Shown here piece by piece: positions 1 through 8,481 of a stretch of 49,728 nt of DNA. The notes beneath the pieces were generated by a model, which worked only from the letters and a program-made list of their open reading frames with translations, was not told the origin of the DNA and did no database searches. The stretch comes from Rhodospirillales bacterium (lineage in GTDB: Bacteria; Pseudomonadota; Alphaproteobacteria; Rhodospirillales; SHVQ01). The stretch's first letter is position 1. Every line of letters begins with the position of its first letter. A program made the position numbers and the translations under genes. The stretch lies in the NCBI GenBank assembly GCA_009694195.1, contig SHVQ01000019.1, forward strand, positions 1 through 49,728. Reading direction: 5' to 3'.

Positions 1-1023
1 CACATCGTCGAGGCGGCGATCAAGGCGATGCGCGACGGCCATCACGGCTACACGCCGGCGAACGGCATCCCGGCCTTGCGCGAAGCGGTCGCCCGCGACA
101 TCCGGAAGCGGCGCGGCGTGACGGTCGATCCCGGCTGCGTGCTGATCGTGCCGGGCGGCAAGGTCACGATGTTCTTCGCGGTCCTGATGTTCGGCGAGCC
201 CGGGGCCGAGATCATCTATCCCAATCCCGGCTTCCCCATCTACGAATCCGTCATCAACTTCACCGGCGCCAAGGCGGTGCCCATGGCGCTGCATGAGAAG
301 ACCGGGTTCTCGTTCAGCGCGGGCGAGGTCCTGGGGCTGATCACGCCCCGCACCCGCCTCCTCATCCTCAACAGCCCGGCCAACCCGACCGGCGGCGTGG
401 TCCCGCGGGCCGAGGTCGACACGCTGGTGAAGGGCCTCGCCAAGCACCCCCAGGTCGCCGTGATGAGCGACGAGATCTATTGCCGCATGGTCTACGACGG
501 GCGCGAGCACGTGAGCCTGCTCGCTTACGAGAGCATCCGCGACCGGCTGATCCTCTTGGACGGCTGGAGCAAGACGTTCGCGATGACCGGCTGGCGGCTC
601 GGCTACAGCGTGTGGCCCAAGTCGCTCATCGAGGACGCGACCCGGCTCGCGATCAACTGCCACTCGTGCGTCAACGCGCCTACCCAGTTCGCCGGCATCG
701 CGGCCTTGGACGGCCCGCAGGACGAGCCCGAGGCGATGGTCCGCGCCTTCGCCGAGCGGCGCCGCGTGATTGTGTCCGAACTCAACCAGGTGCCCGGATT
801 CACCTGCGTCGAGCCGGGCGGCGCGTTCTACGCCTTCCCGAACGTCTCGGGCACCGGGATCGACTCGCGCGCCTTGCAGGACAAGCTTCTCAACGAGGCC
901 GGCGTGGCCCTGGTCGGCGGCACCGCTTTCGGCCGCATGGGCGAAGGCTACATCCGCTTCTCCTACGCGAGCTCCATCGACAACATCCGAGAAGCCATCC
1001 GGCGGATTAAAGGCGTGCTGTAG
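1..1023 (+). CDS. Class I/II PLP-dependent aminotransferase, 5' end missing
   Basis: The frame is open from base 1, so the gene begins upstream of the window; 340 residues are present, against about 390 for the fold-type I family. The N-terminal Y-x-x-x-x-G-I-P substrate loop, the NSPANPTGG motif, an SDEIY motif and the PLP-lysine segment SKTFAMTGWRLGY are all intact, followed by the usual C-terminal arginine segment ending in YIRFSYA. It transfers an amino group between an amino acid and a 2-oxo acid in the cytoplasm. The aspartate/aromatic/LL-diaminopimelate branches cannot be separated by eye. A palindromic repeat follows the stop at once. Confidence 0.9.
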   Translation, partial: HIVEAAIKAMRDGHHGYTPANGIPALREAVARDIRKRRGVTVDPGCVLIVPGGKVTMFFAVLMFGEPGAEIIYPNPGFPIYESVINFTGAKAVPMALHEKTGFSFSAGEVLGLITPRTRLLILNSPANPTGGVVPRAEVDTLVKGLAKHPQVAVMSDEIYCRMVYDGREHVSLLAYESIRDRLILLDGWSKTFAMTGWRLGYSVWPKSLIEDATRLAINCHSCVNAPTQFAGIAALDGPQDEPEAMVRAFAERRRVIVSELNQVPGFTCVEPGGAFYAFPNVSGTGIDSRALQDKLLNEAGVALVGGTAFGRMGEGYIRFSYASSIDNIREAIRRIKGVL

Positions 1024-1042
1024 GGGCGACTTCCTTTTCTTG

Positions 1043-1125
1043 CGTCATGACCGGGCTTGGCCCGGTCATCCACGTTCTTCCGGACCGAAAAGACATGGAT
1101 GGCCGGAACAAGTCCGGCCATGACG
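1043..1125. repeat. Palindromic intergenic repeat, family A (copy 1)
   Basis: Two GC-rich hairpins in tandem, bounded by CGTCATGA on the left and CATGACG on the right. Each arm has the form GTCATGxCCGGGCTTG...CCGG/CATCCA. The same arrangement recurs at 12649, 17802, 35736 and 40080 and in degenerate form at 6596. It separates the aminotransferase from the glnB promoter. Confidence 0.8.
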
Positions 1126-1161
1126 AAATTCGGCGTGCTGCTTTCTTGTGCGCTTGCCTAA

Positions 1162-1810
<649 letters not shown>

Positions 1811-1823
1811 GGGAACCAGGACC

Positions 1824-3245
1824 ATGTCGCTCAATTGCAAGAAACCCGCCGATGTCCTCAAGGCCATCAAGGACAAGGAAATCCCGTTCGTCGACCTCCG
1901 TTTCACCGATCCGCGCGGGAAGTGGCAGCACCTGACCATGTGCGCCAAGTACATCAACGACGACTCCTTCACCGACGGACTCATGTTCGACGGCTCCTCC
2001 ATCGCCGGATGGAAGGCGATCAACGAGTCCGACATGGCGCTCATCCCGGATGCCACCACCGCGGTCATGGACCCGTTCGCGGCGCAGCCCTGCATGATCC
2101 TCTTCTGCGACATCATGGAGCCGACGACGGGCCAGGCCTACAACCGCGACCCGCGCTCGATCGCCAAGAAGGCGGAGGCCTATCTCGGCACGACCAAGAT
2201 CGCCGACACCGCGTTTTTCGGCCCGGAAGCCGAGTTCTTCGTGTTCGACGACGTCCGCTTCGACGTCACCATGAACAGCTGCTTCTACGAGTTCACCTCG
2301 GAGGAAGGCCCGTACGTCACCGGGAAATCATTCCCCGAGGGGAATACCGGCCACCGCCCGCCGGTCAAGGGCGGCTATTTTCCGGTTCCGCCCGTCGACG
2401 CCGCCCACGATCTCCGCGCCGAGATGGTGACGCAGATGATGGAGATGGGCCTCGACATGGACAAGCATCACCACGAGGTGGCGCCGAGCCAGCACGAGCT
2501 CGGCCTCACCTATTCGACATTGGTGCGCTGCGCCGACAACATGCAGATCTACAAGTACTGCGTCCACATGGTCGCCCACACGTACGGGAAGACGGCGACG
2601 TTCATGCCGAAGCCGGTGGCCGGCGACAACGGCTCGGGCATGCACACCCACCAGTCGCTATGGAAGGCCGGCAAGCCCCTGTTCGCGGGCTCCGGCTACG
2701 CCGACCTCTCGGACATGGCGCTCTACTACATCGGCGGCATCATCCGCCACGCGAAGGCGCTCAACGCCTTCACCAACCCGACGACCAACAGCTACAAGCG
2801 GCTGATCCCCGGGTTCGAGGCGCCGGTGCTGCTCGCCTACTCGGCGCGCAACCGCTCGGCCTCCTGCCGCATCCCCTTCACCACGTCGCCCAAGGGCAAG
2901 CGCGTCGAGGTGCGCTTCCCCGACCCCATGTGCAACCCCTATCTCGGCTACGCCGCCATGCTGATGGCGGGCTTGGACGGCATCCAGAACAAGATCCACC
3001 CCGGCGACGCCATGGACAAAGACCTCTACGACCTGCCGCCCCAGGAGCTGAAGGACATCCCGACCGTCTGCGGCTCGCTCCGGGAAGCGATCGGCGAGAT
3101 CGAGAAGGACCACGACTTCTTGAAAAAGGGCGAGGTGTTCTCCGACGACGCGATCGACGCCTACCTCGCCCTCAAGTGGGACGAGATCCACGCCTTCGAG
3201 CACGCGCCCCACCCGATCGAGTTCAAGATGTATTACTCGGGGTGA
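1824..3245 (+). CDS. glnA: Glutamine synthetase type I
   Basis: 473 residues, the normal GSI length (E. coli 468). It condenses glutamate, ammonia and ATP to glutamine in the cytoplasm as a dodecamer. Visible signatures are [10 protein letters not shown] near the N-terminus, the catalytic metal-ligand segment [11 protein letters not shown], the ATP/metal segment [16 protein letters not shown], and [13 protein letters not shown] followed by [11 protein letters not shown]. The adenylylation site is Y402 in LYDLPPQEL, so it should be switched off by GlnE under PII control. The RBS is AAGGGAACCAGG. It follows glnB in the same nitrogen-regulated operon. Confidence 0.98.
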   Translation: MSLNCKKPADVLKAIKDKEIPFVDLRFTDPRGKWQHLTMCAKYINDDSFTDGLMFDGSSIAGWKAINESDMALIPDATTAVMDPFAAQPCMILFCDIMEPTTGQAYNRDPRSIAKKAEAYLGTTKIADTAFFGPEAEFFVFDDVRFDVTMNSCFYEFTSEEGPYVTGKSFPEGNTGHRPPVKGGYFPVPPVDAAHDLRAEMVTQMMEMGLDMDKHHHEVAPSQHELGLTYSTLVRCADNMQIYKYCVHMVAHTYGKTATFMPKPVAGDNGSGMHTHQSLWKAGKPLFAGSGYADLSDMALYYIGGIIRHAKALNAFTNPTTNSYKRLIPGFEAPVLLAYSARNRSASCRIPFTTSPKGKRVEVRFPDPMCNPYLGYAAMLMAGLDGIQNKIHPGDAMDKDLYDLPPQELKDIPTVCGSLREAIGEIEKDHDFLKKGEVFSDDAIDAYLALKWDEIHAFEHAPHPIEFKMYYSG

Positions 3246-3282
3246 GCGGCGCCCGCATCCAACCCGGCATTCAGCGGCGGAC

Positions 3283-3576
3283 TTACGCCGCCAGCCGGCG
3301 CCGCCTCACCTTTCGGCGGATCGTTCCGCCGAGCTTCGCCTCGGCGAGCGACAGGTTGTAGTTGGCCTGGAGGTTGAGCCAAAAGCGAGGCGTCGTTCCG
3401 AAATAACGGGCCAGCCGGAGCGCCGTGTCCGCGCTGATCTCGCGCCGGCGGCGCACGATCTCCGTGACTCGATTTGATGGCACGTCGAGCGCCGCGGCCA
3501 GTGCCGCGCCGGTAAGGCCCAAGGGTTTCATGAACTCCTCGCGCAGAACCTCTCCAGGGCTCGTTCTGATACGCAT
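3283..3576 (-). CDS. higA: HigA-family antitoxin (XRE helix-turn-helix)
   Basis: 97 residues. The pattern PGEVLREEFMKPLGLT, then LDVPSNRVTEIVRRRREIS, then RLARYFGTTPRFWLNLQ is characteristic of the HigA/VapI antitoxin family, which neutralises HigB and represses its own operon. It starts 10 bases after the higB stop, the usual toxin-first order of higBA. A longer in-frame start at 3624 would overlap higB, so the ATG at 3576 is preferred. The tail is very basic. It converges on glnA, with only a short GC-rich hairpin (3274-3291) between the two. Confidence 0.93.
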   Translation of the reverse strand: MRIRTSPGEVLREEFMKPLGLTGAALAAALDVPSNRVTEIVRRRREISADTALRLARYFGTTPRFWLNLQANYNLSLAEAKLGGTIRRKVRRRRLAA

Positions 3577-3586
3577 GGTCAACTCC

Positions 3587-3865
3587 TCAGTGGTAATCGA
3601 CAATCTCCACGCCGTGCGCCGCACCGTCCCGCCAAACGAAACAGATCCGCCACTGGTTGTTGATGCGAATACTGTGCTGCCCTTCGCGGCCGCCCTTGAG
3701 GGGTTCCAGGCGGTTGCCCGGCGGCGAGCGTAAATCCATCAGGCTTTCCGCGGCGTCGATCACATCGAGCTTTCGAAGCGCCGCTTTCTTGATCGAACCG
3801 AAGCGCTTGACGAACGCTCCCTCCCAAAGCGCCTTTGTCTCCTTGCTTCCGAAGCTTCCGATCAC
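3587..3865 (-). CDS. higB: HigB-family toxin (RelE-like mRNA interferase)
   Basis: 92 residues starting at GTG. HigB toxins cleave mRNA on the ribosome. The family pattern is clear: SFGSKETKALWEG at the N-terminus, then RSPPGNRLEPLKGGREGQHSIRI (split by the strand turn), and the C-terminal NNQWRICFVW and VEIVDYH. It is intact and paired with higA downstream. No Shine-Dalgarno precedes the GTG; see the promoter entry for a possible leaderless arrangement. Confidence 0.92.
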   Translation of the reverse strand: MIGSFGSKETKALWEGAFVKRFGSIKKAALRKLDVIDAAESLMDLRSPPGNRLEPLKGGREGQHSIRINNQWRICFVWRDGAAHGVEIVDYH

Positions 3866-3871
3866 GGAGAA

Positions 3872-3900
3872 TATGTAATACGTATCGCGTACGATATCAA
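3872..3900 (-). promoter_or_regulatory. Putative higBA promoter with internal operator
   Basis: On the minus strand, TTGATA (3895-3900), a 17-base spacer and TACATA (3872-3877) form a sigma-70-like promoter. Its start point would fall at or one base before the GTG of higB, implying a leaderless or near-leaderless transcript. The spacer contains the inverted repeat TATCG-N4-CGATA (3883-3896), well placed for HigA autorepression. All of this is inferred from pattern only. Confidence 0.45.
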
Positions 3901-3972
3901 CACGGTTTTATGAAAAGACAACCCTCCCGATTGCCGTAGGCACGCCGCCCTCGTCGTCTCGGCCCGTGCCCA

Positions 3973-4956
3973 TTAGCGGATCGGCACGTACTTGAACCAA
4001 TCCTCCTCGTCATTCCAGAGAATGAGCACGGCCTTGCCGAGGATGTCGGCCCTTGGCACGGGTCCATGTTCGTTCGAGAAGCGGCTGTCCCGGGAGCGAT
4101 CCCTGTTATCGCCAAGCATGAAATACCCTCCTGCCGGCACCACGAATTCGGGGGTGGTGTCGTAAGGGCTATTCTCGGTCACCTCGGCGATCTGGTGCCT
4201 TGAGCCTTCGGGAAAAACCTCCGTGTACCGCCGCAGGGGCGCTCCTTTCGGGTCATCGGTGGGCACCCACCCGTCTGGAAAACGCGGCTCGGGCTGCCGA
4301 TTGATGAAGAGCACGCTGTCGCGGAGTTGAATCACATCGCCGGGCAATCCGACGATACGCCCAATGTAATCCGTTGGGTTGTCGGTTGAGAGCTTGTAGA
4401 CGACAACATCGCCCCGCCGAGGCTCCTGGAGCAGGAAGCCGAACGCGACTCCCGGAATGCGCCCCGGCAAGTGATGGTGCGTGTAGCCGTACGCGAACAT
4501 CGCGACGATGACCCGATCGCCCTTCTCGATCGTCGGAACCATCGATCTCGATGGAATGGCATAGTAGCCGTACACCAACGCTTTGAAGATTGGCGCGGCG
4601 ATGAGAAACACGACAAAAACCGGCGTCAATACGTACCAGCGTGAATACCACGCACGCTTGCCGTCCCGCGGCCATCGCTTCGCAGCGACGTAGCAATGAC
4701 ATGTGCCGAGAACGACAATCGCGGCCAGAAACACGACGCTCGCCGTCTCTCCTTCAAGCGCCGTCCATCCGAAATAGGATGCAGCACCGGCCACCCACGC
4801 CGGCATAAACCATGCGACGCCATAGGCAACGCTCCACCACCCGCAGCCGAGGAACAGAAATCCGGCGACCGGGCTGAGTAACGCTGCGACAAGAGCCGCG
4901 GCCCAGGGACTTCGGGCACGAAATCCTTGCAACACGCTCAATGCCAATGTGCTCAT
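3973..4956 (-). CDS. Signal peptidase I (LepB/S26)-like protein, catalytic lysine replaced
   Basis: 327 residues. The first 130 hold about four hydrophobic segments, followed by the S26 peptidase fold. The catalytic-serine box IPSRSMVPT (S138) is present, as are the RRGDVVVYK box and the C-terminal GDNRDRSRDSR box. In the general-base box the family has YIKR-x-x-GLPGD, but here it reads DYIGRIVGLPGD: glycine 199 stands where lysine is expected (codon GGG). The protein may be inactive, use another base, or have a different role. A normal LepB presumably lies elsewhere in the genome. It lies 43 bases after dodecin, in the same direction. Confidence 0.85.
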   Translation of the reverse strand: MSTLALSVLQGFRARSPWAAALVAALLSPVAGFLFLGCGWWSVAYGVAWFMPAWVAGAASYFGWTALEGETASVVFLAAIVVLGTCHCYVAAKRWPRDGKRAWYSRWYVLTPVFVVFLIAAPIFKALVYGYYAIPSRSMVPTIEKGDRVIVAMFAYGYTHHHLPGRIPGVAFGFLLQEPRRGDVVVYKLSTDNPTDYIGRIVGLPGDVIQLRDSVLFINRQPEPRFPDGWVPTDDPKGAPLRRYTEVFPEGSRHQIAEVTENSPYDTTPEFVVPAGGYFMLGDNRDRSRDSRFSNEHGPVPRADILGKAVLILWNDEEDWFKYVPIR

Positions 4957-4999
4957 CCAGCGAAGGGCCGCGGGGCGGCTCTTCCCGCCGGCGGGCGCG

Positions 5000-5206
5000 T
5001 CAGCCTTCGAGGATGAACGTGATCTCGACGGTGGCGCGGTATTCCGTGATCTTCCCGTTCACGACCTTGGCCTTCTGCTCGATGACCTCGACCCCGGTGA
5101 TGCCGCGCACGGTCTTGGACGCGCGTTTCACCGCGGTTTCCACCGCGTGCTGGAAGCCTTTCGTCGATGCCGCCGTGATCTTGCTGACGCGGGCAACGGA
5201 TGTCAT
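5000..5206 (-). CDS. Dodecin
   Basis: 68 residues, the exact family length. Dodecins form hollow 12-mers that store flavin or CoA. The pattern VARVSKITAASTKGFQHAV, the basic stretch KRASKTVRGI and the terminal strand YRATVEITFIL match the family. The start at 5206 is preferred over an upstream in-frame start at 5296, since GGGAGG lies just before it and the length then fits. It is divergent from the methyltransferase gene at 5327 and shares about 120 bases of promoter region with it. Confidence 0.93.
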   Translation of the reverse strand: MTSVARVSKITAASTKGFQHAVETAVKRASKTVRGITGVEVIEQKAKVVNGKITEYRATVEITFILEG

Positions 5207-5326
5207 GGGATCCTCCCTTAGTTCGATGCGACGCTGTTGGCCTGGCGCGGTTTCATTCTGCCGGAAAACAACCCGCCCCGCCATCGTCGCTTGCATCCGC
5301 TACCGCGATGGTGAAGATGCCCGTCC

Positions 5327-6232
5327 ATGAACGAGAAACGGAAGACCCTCGTCCTCGACGGCGGCATGGGGCGCGAGCTGAAGCGCCGCGGCGCGGGCGT
5401 GGACGAGACGCTGTGGTCGGCGGGCGCCCTCGTGCGCGCGCCCGCGATCGTGAGGGACGCGCACCGGGCCTTCATCGAGGCCGGCGCCGACGTCATCACG
5501 CTCAATAATTACGCCGTCACGCCGAAGACCCTCGCCAAGGGCGGCATCGCGGAGCGCTTGGACGAGCTCACGCGGCTTTCGGCCGCGCTCGCCGGCGAAG
5601 CGCGCGAGCAGTCCGGGCGCCATGTGCAGATCGCGGGCGCGCTGCCGCCGCTCTCCGGCAGCTTCCGCCCGGACCTCGTCGACACGGACGCGACGAACGC
5701 GGCCGTTTACCGGCGCATCGTCGACATCCTGGCGCCCGACGTCGATCTCTTCCTCTGCGAGACCATGAGCTCGGCCCGCGAGGCCCGTGCGGCCGCGTCG
5801 GCGGCGCGCGCGGCGGGGGCACGCACGTGGGTCGCGTGGACGCTCGCCCCCGGTCGGCCGGCTGCGAAGGGCCCGCGCCTCCTCAGCGGCGAAACCCTCG
5901 ACGATGCCCTCGCCGCCCTCGACGGCCTCGGCGTCGAGGCGGTTCTCTTCAACTGCTGCCCGCCCGAGGCGATCACGGCGGCGATCCCGGCGCTCCGCGA
6001 GAAGACCGATCTTGCAATCGGCGGCTACGCCAACGCGTATCAGTCGGTCCCCTCGAACTGGAAGCTGGAGAAGGACGGCTTCGTTCCCTTGCGCGAAGAC
6101 TTGGACGTCGAGCGCTACGCCCGCGTGGCCCAGCGCTGGCTCGACGACGGCGCCGACATCGTCGGCGGCTGCTGCGGCATCGGGCCCGCGCATATCGCCG
6201 CGCTCCGGACGCTGGTAGAAAACAGGCGTTAG
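5327..6232 (+). CDS. Homocysteine S-methyltransferase family protein
   Basis: 301 residues forming a single barrel domain of the MmuM/BHMT type. The opening LDGGMGRELKRRG is the family start motif. Zinc ligands are visible as C210 in FNCCPPE and C282-C283 in GGCCGIGPAHI. Such enzymes move a methyl group from S-methylmethionine, betaine or a related donor to homocysteine. The donor cannot be told here. The gene converges on the next one with only 3 bases between the stops. Confidence 0.9.
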   Translation: MNEKRKTLVLDGGMGRELKRRGAGVDETLWSAGALVRAPAIVRDAHRAFIEAGADVITLNNYAVTPKTLAKGGIAERLDELTRLSAALAGEAREQSGRHVQIAGALPPLSGSFRPDLVDTDATNAAVYRRIVDILAPDVDLFLCETMSSAREARAAASAARAAGARTWVAWTLAPGRPAAKGPRLLSGETLDDALAALDGLGVEAVLFNCCPPEAITAAIPALREKTDLAIGGYANAYQSVPSNWKLEKDGFVPLREDLDVERYARVAQRWLDDGADIVGGCCGIGPAHIAALRTLVENRR

Positions 6233-6235
6233 TCT

Positions 6236-6580
6236 TCAGTGATCCGACGGCTGGGCGAGCTTTTCCGTGAGCCCGGTGGCATAGGCGGCGCCGGCCGCCG
6301 TCAGCGTCATCGCGCTCGGATAGCCGGGCTTCGCCAGGCCTTTCCGCGCGAGCGCGGTCCACACGGCCGGGTTCGAGAAGCCGCTCGCGTAGCGGGCCGA
6401 GACCACGAGCGAGCCCACGTGCAGATGGTCGCCGTGTCCCATCGGGATGCCGGTGATCGCAACGTCGCCGCTCGCGTCGTCCCGCTTCGCGGTCTCCGGG
6501 TGGCGGGCGAGCTCCTGCAGGAGCGCCAGCGTCCGAAGCTGGAGGCCGTTCAGCTTGAGCGGGTTGTTCTTCGGCGGCAT
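6236..6580 (-). CDS. Small conserved-looking protein of unknown function
   Basis: 114 residues, ATG preceded by GAGGAGGACCAG. It opens MPPKNNPLKLNGLQLRTLAL and contains ITGIPMGHGDHLHVG, then SGFSNPAVWTALARKGLAKP, which looks like a winged-helix-type segment with alternating helices and turns. I recognise no named family. The histidines of GHGDHLHVG could bind a metal. It follows the catabolic cluster on the same strand, behind a degenerate family-A repeat, and may not belong to it. Confidence 0.7.
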   Translation of the reverse strand: MPPKNNPLKLNGLQLRTLALLQELARHPETAKRDDASGDVAITGIPMGHGDHLHVGSLVVSARYASGFSNPAVWTALARKGLAKPGYPSAMTLTAAGAAYATGLTEKLAQPSDH

Positions 6581-6595
6581 CTGGTCCTCCTCTTG

Positions 6596-6650
6596 CGTCA
6601 TGCGAAAGCTTGACCCGCGCATCCACGGCGCTGCGCGCTCGTCGGCCATG
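6596..6650. repeat. Degenerate family-A palindromic repeat
   Basis: It begins CGTCATGCGAAAGCTTGACCC and continues CGCGCATCCACGG, like the left half of copies at 12649 and 17802. The right half is reduced to GTCGGCCATG. It lies between the small unknown gene and the FAD oxidoreductase. Confidence 0.6.
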
Positions 6651-6660
6651 TGCCCTTCTC

Positions 6661-8118
6661 TTACCGAGTATTTCCGCTCGGGCTCGCGGGGGCAAGGCTC
6701 AAGCCGGTCGCCCCGCACGGGCGCACGGGCGGCCTCGGCTTCGGATACCCGAACGTGCCCGGGCTCTCGCCCGTTGCCGCCGCCAGCATGCGGGCGATGG
6801 TCGGCATGCAGTTGCGTCCCTGGCAATTCCCCATGCCGGCCCGGCAGGAGGTCTTCACTTCGTGGAGCGTGCGGGCGCCGTTTCCGATCTCGTTCCTGAC
6901 GGTGCGCGCGGTCACGTCCTCGCAGCGGCAGACGACGACGCCGTCCTCGGCAAGGTCGAGGAGACCGGTGCGCGGGCGGAAGGCGGACGCGAGATAGCGG
7001 TCGAGCGGACGGAGCCGGGCGAGGCCCTTGTGCAGCGCCGCCATCTCGCGCGCGGCGTCGCGGCCGCCGGTGCGACCGAGCGACTGGGCGACCGCGAGGC
7101 CGGCGATCCGGCCTTCGATCACGGCGCGGCGGGCACCGTGGACCGCGGCGCCGTCCCCGACCGCGTAGACGCCGGCGGCGCTCGTCGCCATGCCCGGGTC
7201 GCGGCGCACGCCCCAGACTCCGAGCGCGGGCGCGAAGTCGAGCGCGCATCCTCGAAGGGCAGCCAGCTCGACCGACGGAATGAGGCCGAACCCCAAGCAG
7301 ACCGCGTCGACTTGGATGAACTCGCCCACGTCGCGCCGCGCCCGGCCGTCGGCCCCGACCGGCGCCACGAGGGCACCCGCGACCGCCTCGGTCCCGAGCA
7401 TCTGGACAACCGTCCAGCCGCGCTTCACCGGCACGCGCTTCGCACGGAGGCGTGCGAGCAACGAGAGTCCTTCGCCGGCAAGGCTCGGGTGGGCGAGGAT
7501 GCGGGCGGCCGACGCCCACCACTCGGCCGCCGGGGCGGCATCGAGCACGGCGACGACCTGGGCGCCGGCCTCGGCGAGCTGCGCCGCCGCCTGCAGGATC
7601 AGCGGACCGGCTCCGGCGACGAGAACGCGTTGCCCGGCCACGCGCCCGCTCGCCTTCAGCAGCGATTGCGCGCCGCCGGCCGTCATCACGCCCGGCAGCG
7701 TCCAGCCGGGCATCGGCACCGGCCACTCGTAGGCGCCGGTCGCCAGCACGATGTGGGGCGCCGTGAGCCGGCGGGTGCCTTCCGGCCCTGCCGCGTAGAC
7801 GACATTGTCGCCGGAGATCGCCCAGACCGTGTGATCAGGCCGATACGACAAATCCGGCACCGCGTCGCCCCGATAGAGCGCCTGGATCGAACGGGCGTAG
7901 TCGGGAACGGCCGGGGCCGGCAGGGCGAGCGGGCGGCGGAATATCTGGCCGCCCGGCAAGCGGTGCTCGTCCAGCAGCACGACCGAGATGCCGCACGCGG
8001 CGGCGCGCGCGGCGGCGGCGAGGCCGCCCGGCCCGGCGCCGATCACGATCAGGTCTGCACGCTCCGCGTGGGGGAGGTCCGTGCGTTCCGCGTCCGGCTG
8101 GGCGGAAGGCTCGCTCAC
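6661..8118 (-). CDS. FAD/[2Fe-2S] oxidoreductase, large subunit (HcnB / opine-oxidase alpha type)
   Basis: 485 residues from a GTG that overlaps the stop of the ferredoxin-like gene as GTGA. An FAD dinucleotide fold (VIGAGPGGLAAAARA) opens the protein and a second one (VLVAGAGPLILQAAAQLAEAG) follows. The C-terminal BFD-like [2Fe-2S] domain shows CRCEDVT and then C-RAGMGNCQGRNC. This is the subunit seen in hydrogen cyanide synthase, opine oxidases and D-hydroxyproline dehydrogenase, which oxidise amines or imino acids and pass electrons to the respiratory chain. The small subunit is adjacent and a DAO-type partner lies at 17904. Substrate unknown. Confidence 0.88.
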   Translation of the reverse strand: MSEPSAQPDAERTDLPHAERADLIVIGAGPGGLAAAARAAACGISVVLLDEHRLPGGQIFRRPLALPAPAVPDYARSIQALYRGDAVPDLSYRPDHTVWAISGDNVVYAAGPEGTRRLTAPHIVLATGAYEWPVPMPGWTLPGVMTAGGAQSLLKASGRVAGQRVLVAGAGPLILQAAAQLAEAGAQVVAVLDAAPAAEWWASAARILAHPSLAGEGLSLLARLRAKRVPVKRGWTVVQMLGTEAVAGALVAPVGADGRARRDVGEFIQVDAVCLGFGLIPSVELAALRGCALDFAPALGVWGVRRDPGMATSAAGVYAVGDGAAVHGARRAVIEGRIAGLAVAQSLGRTGGRDAAREMAALHKGLARLRPLDRYLASAFRPRTGLLDLAEDGVVVCRCEDVTARTVRNEIGNGARTLHEVKTSCRAGMGNCQGRNCMPTIARMLAAATGESPGTFGYPKPRPPVRPCGATGLSLAPASPSGNTR

Positions 8119-8351
8119 GGCACGTCGATCCGCATGTCCGGCTCGATCGCGCGCATGCAGGCGCGCACGTTCGCCTCGCCGTTCACGACGACCAGGCACT
8201 CCTGGCAGACGCCGATCCCGCAATAAAGCCCGCGCGGCGCGCCCTTCGCGTTCAGTCGGAACTTCTTTCGCCCGGCCGCGATCAGAGCCGCCGCGACGGT
8301 GTCGCCCGCCGCCGCTTCGAACGCCGCGCCGTTGATGAGGACGCGGGTCAT
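8115..8351 (-). CDS. (2Fe-2S)-binding small subunit (HcnA / opine-oxidase gamma type)
   Basis: 78 residues with a plant-type ferredoxin core. Four cysteines, C44, C49, C52 and C65, lie in the pattern GLYCGIGVCQECLVVVNG and RACM, typical of the small subunit of HcnABC-like dehydrogenases. Its stop overlaps the start of the large subunit by 4 bases, so the two are translationally coupled. A longer in-frame start at 8426 runs into a repeat and is rejected. Confidence 0.9.
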   Translation of the reverse strand: MTRVLINGAAFEAAAGDTVAAALIAAGRKKFRLNAKGAPRGLYCGIGVCQECLVVVNGEANVRACMRAIEPDMRIDVP

Positions 8352-8353
8352 GA

Positions 8354-8471
8354 CAAACCCTCTCCGCCGGAACGGGGGAGAGGGTGGCGCGCGCGAGCGC
8401 GCCGGGTGAGGTGGCATGAACCCCACCTCTCCCCGACCCTCTCCCCCCCAACTGGGCGGAGAGGGAGTGCT
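8354..8471. repeat. CCCTCTCC-type inverted repeat cluster
   Basis: Runs of CCCTCTCC and the complementary GGAGAGGG alternate across the gap between HyuB and the ferredoxin gene, with a GCGCGCGAGCGCGC hairpin in the middle. They can fold into several competing stems. No gene is seen in this stretch. A simpler relative of it lies at 31136. Confidence 0.65.
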
Positions 8472-8481
8472 AAGGTCGCTG

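Noticed and set aside
3274..3291. Terminator between glnA and higA
   Set aside because: Only a 6-bp GC stem overlapping the higA stop codon and without a T run; too weak to call.
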